This document shows positions 6,792-14,727 of a DNA stretch of 34,161 nucleotides, in pieces. Made by a program: the position numbers and the translations under genes. Position 1 is the first letter of the stretch. Each line of letters begins with the position of its first letter. Origin of the DNA: Candidatus Uhrbacteria bacterium (GTDB lineage Bacteria > Patescibacteriota > Patescibacteriia > JACQRZ01); assembly GCA_016206175.1 (NCBI GenBank), contig JACQSB010000023.1, positions 1 to 34,161 of the forward strand, read 5' to 3'. Under the pieces are notes generated by a model. It ran no database searches and was not told the DNA's origin. It saw only the letters and a list, made by a program, of their open reading frames with translations.

Positions 6792-8015
6792 ATGAAGTCA
6801 TTACTCAAAAAAATCATTCCTCGCACCCTTATCAACTTTTTTTGGCACAAGCCGCTCGCTATAGCGGCTTGCGTTCGCTATGGCTTTCCGGCAAAAAAAA
6901 TGATCATTGTCGGCATTGCAGGCACAAAAGGAAAAACAAGCACTGCCTACGCCATCAGCCATATTCTCGACGAAGCAAAAAAACCAAACGCTCTGATCTG
7001 TACAGCGGCTATCAAAATCAACGGACAAGAGAGCCCGAATACAGTAAAAATGACATCGCCAAATCCGTGGTTTCTGAACCGCTTCCTTTCGGAAGCATAC
7101 GAGAAAGGCTGCCGATACGCGATCATAGAGGTATCATCACACGCGATAGACCAACATCGTGTGTTGAGCATACCATTTGCTGTTGTAGTGCTCACCAATC
7201 TCTACCCTGACCATCTTGAATACCACAAAGACGCTTTGGAATATCAGCAGATCCATCGGCGGATCGTATCAGGGGAGACTACTCTCATACTAAACGCGGA
7301 AGATACAGTGACTCGCAAATTCCGCGCGACTCCCAAACAGAAAATCTATGTGACACAGGAGGGGCCGCTTGCAAAGACACTAAACGAAACCGAGATTCCT
7401 CTCATGGCCGGCGTGCAGCGTTTCAACCTCTATGCCGCTGCAGCAACCGCGCTCTTCTTAGGCTGTGCTCCAGAGACAATATCACACGCTCTACAATCAC
7501 TCACTGCAATTCCCGGAAGATTCGAACATATCAAAGAAGGACAGCCGTTTGATGTGATTGTTGATTACGCTCATTCGCCTGTTTCTCTAACCGCCTTTTT
7601 CCAATCTCTGGCAGTCGATTCCCATAAACCTGTCATTGCTGTTTTTGGCGCTTGCGGCGAACGGGACCCACACACCCGAGCAGAAATGGGATCAATCCTT
7701 GACCAATTCGCAGATATCATCATTGTGACGAATGACGATCCTTACGGAGAGGATCCAAATAAAATAGCCGCCGAGTTGATCGGCGGCATTCCTCATAAAA
7801 CGGAAGGGGGTAATCTGTATACGATACTCGACAGAAAAGAAGCGATCGCGAAAGCGTTATCGCTCGCGTCTCCATATGCAACTGTCTGTATACTTGGAAA
7901 AGGAGCAGAACAATTTCAAGTCTTTAACCATACAAAGATTCCTTGGGATGATCGGCAAGTCGTACGGGAGCTTCTTCGTTTGACGAATTACCGTGCGCAA
8001 ACACAAGGCCAATGA
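6792..8015 (+). CDS. murE: MurE-like Mur ligase without the N-terminal domain
   Basis: MurE adds the third amino acid to UDP-MurNAc-dipeptide in peptidoglycan synthesis. The P-loop GTKGKTST lies at about residues 44-51, EVSSHAIDQHRV and TNLYPDHLEYH form the central domain, and FGACGERDPHTRAEMG plus NDDPYGEDP (about 312-321) the C-terminal domain. These match MurE rather than MurC, D or F. At 407 residues it is shorter than typical MurE (about 490) because the N-terminal UDP-binding domain is missing and replaced by about 35 residues. The specificity motif, DNPR in diaminopimelate enzymes, reads DDPY here, so the amino acid added cannot be told. It follows ribH by 7 bp. Its last 92 bp overlap comF on the other strand. 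Confidence 0.82.
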   Translation: MKSLLKKIIPRTLINFFWHKPLAIAACVRYGFPAKKMIIVGIAGTKGKTSTAYAISHILDEAKKPNALICTAAIKINGQESPNTVKMTSPNPWFLNRFLSEAYEKGCRYAIIEVSSHAIDQHRVLSIPFAVVVLTNLYPDHLEYHKDALEYQQIHRRIVSGETTLILNAEDTVTRKFRATPKQKIYVTQEGPLAKTLNETEIPLMAGVQRFNLYAAAATALFLGCAPETISHALQSLTAIPGRFEHIKEGQPFDVIVDYAHSPVSLTAFFQSLAVDSHKPVIAVFGACGERDPHTRAEMGSILDQFADIIIVTNDDPYGEDPNKIAAELIGGIPHKTEGGNLYTILDRKEAIAKALSLASPYATVCILGKGAEQFQVFNHTKIPWDDRQVVRELLRLTNYRAQTQGQ

Positions 8016-8670
8016 CATCAGTTACACCCGCTGACCATAGTACGCCGGCAATCTCTGATAGCGTCGATCCTGTCGTGCTGATATCATCGACAAGAACTAC
8101 CCTTTTACCGGTGATGCGATGTGGTTCATCACACACAAACACGCCTTTCACGTTGCTGCGGCGCTGCTCTCGAGATAATTTCACTTGAGTGCATGTATCT
8201 CGTATGCGCCGTACCGCGGTTGCGCAGACCTCTTTTCCAAGAATGGATGCAACTTTTAGAGCAATGAGTTCTGCTTGATTAAATCCCCTTTCGCTTTGTT
8301 TGCGTTCATGCAACGGCACAGGGATAATCACCACCTCATCGCCATCAGAAGGAATATACTGGTATTCGCGGACAAGCGCTGACGCCATCGTATCTGCCAG
8401 TCCCCTCACCCCTTCGTACTTGCAGGTGCGCACGATCGACTGCGTAAGCCAATGATCATATGAATACGCCGCGCGAAAAAAAGAAAGGCTCTTAGAATAC
8501 TGCATGGCATGGGAGGATTGCGGCCGGTATCGCGGCAATGTTCCTTCACATGCCTGGCATACCCATACGCCATGCGTACGGCATCCGAGGCAGAACCGAG
8601 GAAAGAAAATATCGAGAAGAAGGGTAGTGAACTTACTTCTGCCAATACGCTCCGTCAACGAGCCAAACAT
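7924..8670 (-). CDS. comF: ComF family phosphoribosyltransferase-like competence protein
   Basis: ComF proteins act in the cytoplasm during natural transformation, probably helping incoming single-stranded DNA through the membrane. Four cysteines (C27, C30, C38, C41) form the usual zinc site. The phosphoribosyltransferase-type loop VVLVDDISTTGST lies near residues 190-203, preceded by PVPLHERKQSERGFNQAELIA. About 20 residues at the C-terminus (NSSNEEAPVRL onward) extend past the normal family end and lie in the 92-bp overlap with the convergent murE. AGGA lies just before ATG 8670, inside the upstream gene, which it overlaps by 38 bp. It is the last gene of the secretion-like operon, which suggests a link to DNA uptake. 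Confidence 0.9.
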   Translation of the reverse strand: MFGSLTERIGRSKFTTLLLDIFFPRFCLGCRTHGVWVCQACEGTLPRYRPQSSHAMQYSKSLSFFRAAYSYDHWLTQSIVRTCKYEGVRGLADTMASALVREYQYIPSDGDEVVIIPVPLHERKQSERGFNQAELIALKVASILGKEVCATAVRRIRDTCTQVKLSREQRRSNVKGVFVCDEPHRITGKRVVLVDDISTTGSTLSEIAGVLWSAGVTDVIGLVFAHGNSSNEEAPVRLADHPKESLYG

Positions 8671-9259
8671 TTTCCTGTTTTTTCAGTTTGATGAGGATAT
8701 CTTGGTTGTATGTTTTGAAATTTGTGCTTGTGCCAACGATCTCTTTCCGTTGGGTGCTCACCGTAAACTCTGCCTCTCCGGCATCCAAATCGAGTTTTGT
8801 CATATCCTGCGCAAGAGCACGTGTCGTCATTCCTTTATAGATTTCCGGCAGTGGTTTGGAGCGGGCTGCGGCGACTTCCCGTTGCGCCCATTCCTGCATC
8901 GAAGGTGTCATAAAACCAAGCAGGTCGGTATAATTTTCAAAGCTGCTTTGATTGGAATAACTGCCGAGCCGTTCCACAAACGGCATAATGATGGAAACGA
9001 TAGCGGCGCGTGCGCGATCTTGTTCAGATACCGGCTCACGCTGCTCTACGGGCGTGGTAACAACTATCGGGCCTGTCGGCTCCTCTTGTCCGACAGAAGG
9101 AATCTGCCCATCGACCGTTTCGCTGCCTGAAGTGGTGATGGGAGGAACGGAAGAAGGTTTCCGCGTAAAATACCCATACAGCCAAATCCCGATGCCGATT
9201 AATACCGCGACAACAACCGTAACGAGACTAATAAGAACGATGCGAAGTCGGAGGGACAT
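8633..9259 (-). CDS. Bitopic membrane protein with extracytoplasmic domain, VirB8-like candidate
   Basis: I cannot place this protein in a named family with certainty. It has 208 residues: one hydrophobic helix (about 7-29), a Pro/Ser/Thr-rich linker (about 34-75), then a soluble domain of roughly 130 residues. The domain has two or three helices (ARAAIVSIIMPFVERLG..., MQEWAQREVAAARS) followed by beta strands (AEFTVSTQRKEIV, QDILIKLKKQENVWLVDGAYW). A single N-terminal helix plus an alpha-beta NTF2-like outer domain is the layout of VirB8/TrbF, the nucleation subunit of type IV secretion systems. Its place right after VirB4 fits that, but the assignment is an inference. It overlaps comF by 38 bp. 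Confidence 0.8.
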   Translation of the reverse strand: MSLRLRIVLISLVTVVVAVLIGIGIWLYGYFTRKPSSVPPITTSGSETVDGQIPSVGQEEPTGPIVVTTPVEQREPVSEQDRARAAIVSIIMPFVERLGSYSNQSSFENYTDLLGFMTPSMQEWAQREVAAARSKPLPEIYKGMTTRALAQDMTKLDLDAGEAEFTVSTQRKEIVGTSTNFKTYNQDILIKLKKQENVWLVDGAYWQK

Positions 9260-9299
9260 ATACGAGGGGTTAGGGTAGAGAGGTTATAGGGTACAGTAA
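9260..9299 (-). repeat. C-rich CCCTA-type leader upstream of the 8633-9259 gene
   Basis: Read on the coding strand, the leader contains ACCCTATAACC, CTACCCTAACCCC and ends just before the ATG. It has no Shine-Dalgarno. A similar CCCTA-rich leader lies at 29854-29885 before the MFS gene, so this looks like a dispersed intergenic repeat. Confidence 0.5.
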
Positions 9300-9310
9300 A
9301 GACAAGGATT

Positions 9311-11194
9311 CTACTGTTTTTCTTGTTCGGCCGCAAATTCTTTCTTTGCCGCTTCGATCTCGAGAAGTTGGCGCGGATCGGTCGTGATAAGCTGATCTTC
9401 CGAATACGATGCAACGATTTTAATGGCAACATGCTTTTGTCCCGCAAAAAATATCCCTTCACCGGGAGCGCTTTCCAGCAACAGATATTTTTCTCCTTCT
9501 GTCAGCATGAAGGTCTTTTGTACGAGATCGATAGCTGCAGGCGACTGCTTCAATAGTAGCTGCAATGACGAGTTCGTCAAGATCGCTTTCCCGTACTGTG
9601 AATTCAAAAAATCGTTCACGTCTTGGGTGATGGTGGTCAACCCAAGATAATATTTACGGCATCGCTTTGCCAGCGCGAAGACAAACCGAGCCGAATCTTC
9701 ATGCTGCATGAGCCACCATGCCTCATCGATCACGAGGATACGCCTTTTCACCTGCGAACGCACGACGTTCCAAATATAATTTACAATCGTATAGATAGCC
9801 ATCGGACGCAGCTCATCTTCCAAATCGCGTACCGAAAAAACAACAAGCTGGTTGCGCATCTCGACATTAGTCGGATGGTTCAATAGGCCCGAAAACGTTC
9901 CTTCGGTATATTTCTTGAGTCGCTCCACAAGAGTTCCGGTACCCACCATTCCTTCGAGTACGTCTTGCAGATCTTGCAGGGTCGGCGCTTGCGCGGTGGC
10001 AAGATCGGTCTGCGCGGTAATATCTTTTTTCGCATATGATTCGATCAGAGCCCGATCAACGATCGAATCTTCTTCCGGATTCAAATTGCCAAGCATGAGG
10101 CGCATCAATCCTTTCAATGTGATGACAGCACTCCTGATAACATCGGCGGTAGATACCTGCTCGCCGACCGGACGCGGCAGATCAAACGGGTTGATGCGGC
10201 TGGCAGATGCCAGTGAGATGTTGATATAGGTCCCTCCGACTGCCTCGCACAAATGCTGATACTCTTTTTCCGGGTCAATCACGATGACATCCGCGCCCAT
10301 CATCATCGTGCGCAGAACTTCAAGTTTGATGGCATAAGATTTACCCGCGCCCGAAGTGGCAAAAACCACAGAGTTGGCGTTCTGCAGAGAAAATCGGTCA
10401 AATAAAATCAAACTGTTGTTGTGGCGATTGATGCCGTACAGGATCCCTTTTTCCGAGGTCAGGTCAGAAGAGATAAACGGAAAACTTGCCGCGGCTGGAG
10501 ACGTGTTCATATTAAATCCGATCTCCAGTTCATCGAGACCGAGCGGCAAGGTGGAGTTAAACCCCTGCTCCGCCTGGTAGAACACTCGCTTGGTGTATAC
10601 AAGTTTTGTTCCAAATATCGCTTCGATGTCTTCTGTCAATTTGTCCAGTTTTTCCACGGAATCAGAATACAATGTGACGTATAATCCCAGTGAAAAAAAA
10701 TGCTCCGTGCCCTGCGTGAGATCATCACGCAGCTTCTCCATATCTTTGAGCGCGGTCTCGGCTGCCGGGTCGCGCGGCTTGCCGTGCTCTTGCGCCATGG
10801 AAATCTCTGCCTCTACGCGCCCGACCTTGTCTCGAAGCTGTTTGAGCACTGCCTGCACCGGCATGGGGTGCAAAAAAATCGAGATATCGAACGATGCGCT
10901 ATAGTTAATGATCGGCGCAAACCACCCGACAAAAATATACCGTGGGTAGCCAAGCACAAATAACGTACGCGCGAATTTCGAGCCGATGCGGATATAGCTT
11001 GACTGCGCCTCAAATGATGATGGGGAAATGATGTCACGCAGGGAAACCGTACCTTTACGGTAGTGGATCTCCTGTTCGAGCACCTCTTTTTCGAGCTGCA
11101 GTTTTTTCTGCTCTTCGAGCGCTTTGCGCTGCGCGACCGTCACCCGCTTTGGCGCTACTTTGCCTGTTTGTTTTACTTTCGGCTTGAATGCCAT
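9311..11194 (-). CDS. virB4: VirB4/TraC-type ATPase, C-terminal part
   Basis: VirB4 is the conserved ATPase that powers type IV secretion assembly and substrate transfer on the inside of the membrane. This 627-residue chain carries the RecA-like motor: Walker A ATSGAGKSYA near residues 280-289, DVIVIDPEKEY after it, Walker B RILVIDEAWWLM near 482-494, and GLTTITQDVNDF. The first 270 residues hold the end of the VirB4 N-domain, including a helical DKVGRVEAEISMAQEHG stretch and ILYGINRHNNSLILFDRF. A basic, coiled-coil-prone N-terminus (residues 1-45) is unusual. The N-part of VirB4 is a separate gene ending 5 bp upstream, in another frame. Confidence 0.93.
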   Translation of the reverse strand: MAFKPKVKQTGKVAPKRVTVAQRKALEEQKKLQLEKEVLEQEIHYRKGTVSLRDIISPSSFEAQSSYIRIGSKFARTLFVLGYPRYIFVGWFAPIINYSASFDISIFLHPMPVQAVLKQLRDKVGRVEAEISMAQEHGKPRDPAAETALKDMEKLRDDLTQGTEHFFSLGLYVTLYSDSVEKLDKLTEDIEAIFGTKLVYTKRVFYQAEQGFNSTLPLGLDELEIGFNMNTSPAAASFPFISSDLTSEKGILYGINRHNNSLILFDRFSLQNANSVVFATSGAGKSYAIKLEVLRTMMMGADVIVIDPEKEYQHLCEAVGGTYINISLASASRINPFDLPRPVGEQVSTADVIRSAVITLKGLMRLMLGNLNPEEDSIVDRALIESYAKKDITAQTDLATAQAPTLQDLQDVLEGMVGTGTLVERLKKYTEGTFSGLLNHPTNVEMRNQLVVFSVRDLEDELRPMAIYTIVNYIWNVVRSQVKRRILVIDEAWWLMQHEDSARFVFALAKRCRKYYLGLTTITQDVNDFLNSQYGKAILTNSSLQLLLKQSPAAIDLVQKTFMLTEGEKYLLLESAPGEGIFFAGQKHVAIKIVASYSEDQLITTDPRQLLEIEAAKKEFAAEQEKQ

Positions 11195-11199
11195 AGGCG

Positions 11200-11907
11200 T
11201 TAGAATGTATCCTCAACCTGCAATTTATTGACCTCCACCATCTTTTCCTGCGGTGAGGTATCGGGGTTATAAAGGTTATAAAAAACTTCGATCAAACTTT
11301 GAGTATCAAGCCGGACGGCATTCAAACCCATCCCCAACAAACCAGCCGTGACATTATCGACACGCTGGTCGAGGAAGTGTTTGCGTTCCATAAACTGCTC
11401 CTGTCCGAGGAGAATGTCAGCCGGCGCGGAAAACATAGAACCGACGCGCGCAAAAAAACCACGTTTGGTGTCTCCGGCGGGATCATACGGAATGACAAGA
11501 AAAAACTTCTTATCCATGATATCTCCCAGACTCACAAGCTCTCCGATAAACTGACGGTAGTCTGCCATTTGCAGCTTAAGCAGATCATTTGTCTGTGCCG
11601 CTTCGAGCTTTTGGAGTTCTGCGATGTACTTCGACGGGTCAAACTGACGGGATTGGATGACAATCTGCACAGGGTAATCAAACGCGTTGAGAAAAGAAGT
11701 ATACGATTGGATTACCCCTTTTTGTTCATCATCTGATTTGAGGAAGAAATTGATTGATGAGATAAGTAGCACCGCGCGCAACGTACCGTCCTTCATGAGG
11801 ACTGTGTCATTACGGATTTCGCGCAACGCCAAATACCGACTCGTGGACGGCGTTCCTTTCCCTGCTTTCACATACGCTTCTTTTGTTTTTTTTGCTTTCT
11901 TTGCCAT
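11200..11907 (-). CDS. VirB4/TraC-type ATPase, N-terminal part
   Basis: These 235 residues match the start of TraC/VirB4 proteins: STSRYLALREIRNDTVLMKDGTLRAVLLISSINF, then FLNAFDYPVQIVIQSRQFDP, the typical front of the CagE/TrbE/VirB N-domain. There is no P-loop. The stop lies 5 bp before the VirB4 C-part start in a different frame, and both chains have plausible ends, so the split looks settled rather than fresh damage. The two chains together (862 residues) match a full VirB4. I infer that they form one complex at the membrane. A Lys-rich N-terminus (residues 1-18) precedes the domain. No Shine-Dalgarno is visible. Confidence 0.85.
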   Translation of the reverse strand: MAKKAKKTKEAYVKAGKGTPSTSRYLALREIRNDTVLMKDGTLRAVLLISSINFFLKSDDEQKGVIQSYTSFLNAFDYPVQIVIQSRQFDPSKYIAELQKLEAAQTNDLLKLQMADYRQFIGELVSLGDIMDKKFFLVIPYDPAGDTKRGFFARVGSMFSAPADILLGQEQFMERKHFLDQRVDNVTAGLLGMGLNAVRLDTQSLIEVFYNLYNPDTSPQEKMVEVNKLQVEDTF

Positions 11908-12045
11908 AGCATGTATGGATCATATCCAGTGTAGCATTTTTCTGCCATCCTGAACATTAGTAGATCTTGAGGGTCGGGTCCTCTCTACTTCGACTCTCCC
12001 TCGGTCCACCACAGGTGCTTGACACAAGCAAGGGAGCTTCTTTCT
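11908..12045. other. 138-bp gap inside the secretion-like operon
   Basis: This is the largest gap in the operon. It has no ORF and no convincing terminator. On the minus strand TATGAT and TACACT are weak -10 candidates shortly before the VirB4 N-part. GAGGGTCGGGTC and GACTCTCCCTC form an imperfect hairpin, and ATCCTGAAC resembles the ends of the dispersed repeats seen elsewhere here. Confidence 0.4.
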
Positions 12046-12531
12046 TTAAAACAACTCTGTACCCTCTTCCTCATCCTCCGGACGATACGCGCCTCCCGTA
12101 TCCACCTGCAATGCCAGTTCGCTTAACCGCTGTTCACTGACTCGCTCTTTGGGCGTGGCTGTATATTTGCCCTTTGCCACTTTGGCAGCCTCGGTTGTTT
12201 TCTGGCGTTCTTTGTGCAACGTGCGGATCATGGTGATATCTGATCTTGTAACGTCCTTTTTCCATACGCGTACGCTTGGATTACGCATGGTTTGAACGAT
12301 ATTGAAAAGAAAAAAATGCACGGGCCTGCCGTTTACCTTGAGAAATGCAAGCACTCCTGAAAGAATGAGGATGAGCAGAGCCACAAAGATAAAAACCAAA
12401 AAATCAAAAACCTTGAATGCAACAAAGATCAGTACCCCACCGGTAAACAAAATCCCAAACTGCCGTACGGTGATCGGGCCGAGAATCTTGTCTTCGCTTT
12501 CAATAAATTGCGGGACGGTGATCTGTTCCAT
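12046..12531 (-). CDS. PrgI family membrane protein (VirB3-like T4SS component)
   Basis: PrgI proteins accompany VirB4 in Gram-positive and CPR type IV systems and fill a VirB3-like role at the membrane. The front matches the family: ITVPQFIESEDKILGPITVRQF, two helices at about 24-40 and 43-64, then LKVNGRPVHFFL...NPSVRVWKK. The remaining 70 or so residues are charged and cytoplasmic, rich in Lys and Glu, and longer than in many PrgI proteins. It begins 3 bp after the stop of the 726-residue gene and has no visible Shine-Dalgarno, so reinitiation is likely. Family assignment is firm; the exact role is inferred from context. Confidence 0.88.
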   Translation of the reverse strand: MEQITVPQFIESEDKILGPITVRQFGILFTGGVLIFVAFKVFDFLVFIFVALLILILSGVLAFLKVNGRPVHFFLFNIVQTMRNPSVRVWKKDVTRSDITMIRTLHKERQKTTEAAKVAKGKYTATPKERVSEQRLSELALQVDTGGAYRPEDEEEGTELF

Positions 12532-12534
12532 AAA

Positions 12535-14715
12535 CTATACACGGATATTCTCATTCAAATCCAATAACGCTTCAAATTCTTCCGTCGTAAGATATGGTTT
12601 ACCTTCGCTCTTCCGTTTCTCAATGACATCGCTCATCTTGAGGCCTGCGCCGAAGCTCTCTTTGCCAATGTCGCGGTAGAGCTGGGATACTTCATTTTCT
12701 TTCCATGCTTCAATGCCCGCCATTTTCTTGGTATAGGAATCTTTTTCCAACAGCTGGATTTTTGTCGTCACTTTCGCGGCAGCCTCGACAGGGTTTGGTG
12801 AGAGGCGGCGAAAATCCTTGATCGTCATCGCGCGCAATTCCCCAACGGCATCCAAGAGGCGCGGCGGAGCTTTCACATCTGATATCGGCACCTTACCAAC
12901 GGTAGAGCCGGGGCGAACTTGCACGGGAATCTTCTGCGCGCCTTTCATTGCGGGCGGCGGAGGTGCTGGGGATGGTTGCTGAGCAGAAGCAGGGATCCAT
13001 TTCGGCTTCTGCTCCTCTATCACCACTGGCACGCCGTTCTCGTCTTCTTTAATTGCCAGAGATGGTGGTGGTGGTGTGGATTCGACAGTATTGTCATTCC
13101 CCTTCGCTTCATCCACCTTCGCTCCCGCTTCGGCGGATTGCGGTCGGGATGACACTATTGAAGGCTGGACATCACTCGGAATGACGTCTTTCCCTGATTC
13201 CTGATTCCTGATTCCTGATTCACTCTTGATTCCGTCCAGCACCTTCTCCGCATCCGCCGACGACAATCCAATCCCTCCTTCTGCAACCGCATCCATGAGC
13301 CGCAATTTTGTCTGGGTATCATTACGCACATTGCGCAAACGTGTGACGATGACCGTCTTGAGGCGAGATACGATGTCAGGAGACAACGTAAACCCACACT
13401 GCACAATGATATCTCCCGCGCTTTTTTCATAATCTTTTGGAGGCATACGTGATGATATGTTAGTGTCATTTCGAGACGGAGCCGTAATAGCACTGTCATT
13501 CCCGACGTCCCACGTAGCGGGACGATCGGGAATCCCGTGAGAGGTCACCGATGCTGCCGAGTCGGAGGCGAGGCTATCGGAGACGGGTTTCTTCTTCCCG
13601 GAAACAGATCCCTTCGCTTCATCCACCTTCGCTCCCGCTTCGGCGGATTGCGGTCGGGATGACACTATTGAAGGCTGGACATCACTCGGAATGACAGAAG
13701 AAGGTACGGGGGTTGCCGCTGCCTGACGAGGTGATGCCTTCGATACGAGAAGCTCTGAAAGTAATGCCTTAGAAGGCTGTGCGCCATTCAAAACTTCATC
13801 GGGCGGAAACGTGGGAGCAGCCACACCGCCGGGGATCTTGACCGGATCATAAGGGATTATCATCCATTGTTCCGGCGGTATCTTTGTCAAGCTATCGGGA
13901 AAATGCCGCAAGGTATAATACGTCTCGAAAAGCCGTTTGAGTGTTTCCCGCTCCTTTTCTGTCAATTTTCTCGCATTAGGACTTTGGCTGATATACTTCG
14001 CGATAGAAAGAGAAGTCACCTCGTCAGGACTGCTAAACGCATGAAGATCGCGAATCCATTCTGTGGCGAGCGGCTCATATCGCGCGTTATCCCGCACGAT
14101 TTTTTCCGCGCCGACTGTTTCCTTGTTATCCAGCATCTCGCCGATAAGCTCGAGATGATAACCTGACTTCTTTGCAAGGAGGTCAAAAATCAATCCATTC
14201 AGAGCAATTTTATAATTATCATCTGGCGAGGCATGCAGATCAACGATCTGCTCGCGAAATATTTTTTTTACATTCAACGCTTCCTGGTCATAATCCACTG
14301 TCTCTAGCGCTCGCAAGCGCGGCGCGATAATCTCCTGCTGTAATCGCAAGATGACAGGCAGAGTCTTACTCGCATTGACATCATCCTGTGTGCCGATAGT
14401 GGAAAAAAAATATTCCTGCCGGTCACCGAAGTGATCACCGAGTGGCAAGATGAGATTGACAAATATCTCCTTAATCAGTTGTTTCGTGGTTTTATCATCG
14501 CATTTCACTCGTGAAAGGATGGCATCCTGCAGAGCTTCAACAGTAAGACGTTTCTCAAAAAGATCGGCAATGAGCTTGACCAATTCCGCATCCTGCTCAT
14601 CTGCAAGATGATACTTTTCATGTAGGGAAAATAAGAACTCAAAATACTCCTCCGAAAGAATAAATTCTCTGATGTGTTCCGGCAGATTGTCGAGCTCAAC
14701 TGAAAAAGCTTGCAT
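12535..14715 (-). CDS. T4SS-operon protein of unknown function with repeat-derived linker
   Basis: I do not recognise a family. The protein has 726 residues and no membrane helix or signal peptide, so it is probably cytoplasmic. Residues 1-310 are predicted largely helical (EEYFEFLFSLHEKYHL, DAELVKLIADLFEKRL). A Pro/Ser/Ala-rich region of low complexity covers about 310-640, with a short helical island near 425-500 (AGDIIVQCGFTLSPDIVSRLKT). A conserved-looking helical C-terminus (about 640-726) ends in EEFEALLDLNENIRV. The low-complexity region holds two exact copies of an 86-bp repeat, a GAATCAG tandem run and a REP-like hairpin, all in frame. It sits between the VirB6-like and PrgI genes, so an accessory or regulatory part of the machine is possible. 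Confidence 0.82.
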   Translation of the reverse strand: MQAFSVELDNLPEHIREFILSEEYFEFLFSLHEKYHLADEQDAELVKLIADLFEKRLTVEALQDAILSRVKCDDKTTKQLIKEIFVNLILPLGDHFGDRQEYFFSTIGTQDDVNASKTLPVILRLQQEIIAPRLRALETVDYDQEALNVKKIFREQIVDLHASPDDNYKIALNGLIFDLLAKKSGYHLELIGEMLDNKETVGAEKIVRDNARYEPLATEWIRDLHAFSSPDEVTSLSIAKYISQSPNARKLTEKERETLKRLFETYYTLRHFPDSLTKIPPEQWMIIPYDPVKIPGGVAAPTFPPDEVLNGAQPSKALLSELLVSKASPRQAAATPVPSSVIPSDVQPSIVSSRPQSAEAGAKVDEAKGSVSGKKKPVSDSLASDSAASVTSHGIPDRPATWDVGNDSAITAPSRNDTNISSRMPPKDYEKSAGDIIVQCGFTLSPDIVSRLKTVIVTRLRNVRNDTQTKLRLMDAVAEGGIGLSSADAEKVLDGIKSESGIRNQESGKDVIPSDVQPSIVSSRPQSAEAGAKVDEAKGNDNTVESTPPPPSLAIKEDENGVPVVIEEQKPKWIPASAQQPSPAPPPPAMKGAQKIPVQVRPGSTVGKVPISDVKAPPRLLDAVGELRAMTIKDFRRLSPNPVEAAAKVTTKIQLLEKDSYTKKMAGIEAWKENEVSQLYRDIGKESFGAGLKMSDVIEKRKSEGKPYLTTEEFEALLDLNENIRV
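13100..13185. repeat. 86-bp exact direct repeat, copy A
   Basis: This segment is identical to 13610-13695, 510 bp away (170 codons, so both are read in the same frame). On the coding strand it gives SDVQPSIVSSRPQSAEAG and onward to KVDEAKG. It contains GTCATCCCGA, which also starts the repeat inside ksgA. Confidence 0.9.
13194..13221. repeat. Tandem repeat, four copies of CTGATTC
   Basis: Four perfect 7-bp units (GAATCAG on the coding strand) encode the ESGIRNQES region. Gain or loss of one unit would shift the reading frame of the 726-residue gene. The same unit occurs in recG at 3136-3167. Confidence 0.9.
13498..13533. repeat. REP-like hairpin inside a coding region
   Basis: ATTCCCGA (13498-13505) pairs with TCGGGAAT (13526-13533), and inner GTCCC pairs with GGGAC around a 7-nt loop. 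The core CCCACGTAGCGGGAC matches the intergenic hairpin at 4994-5008 in 14 of 15 bases. It is translated in frame as part of a linker. Confidence 0.8.
13610..13695. repeat. 86-bp exact direct repeat, copy B
   Basis: This is the second exact copy of 13100-13185, encoding the same peptide about 170 residues closer to the N-terminus (residues 341-368). Perfect identity suggests recent duplication or ongoing gene conversion. Confidence 0.9.
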
Positions 14716-14727
14716 AAAATAAATAGA

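Noticed and set aside
6849-6870. 8-bp hairpin AAGCCGCT/AGCGGCTT near the murE start
   Set aside because: It lies inside the coding region with no T-run; it could be chance and there is no support for an attenuator.
8504-9130. Open frame of 208 codons on the plus strand opposite comF and the VirB8-like gene
   Set aside because: No domain is recognisable, and both minus-strand genes are supported by motifs or context.
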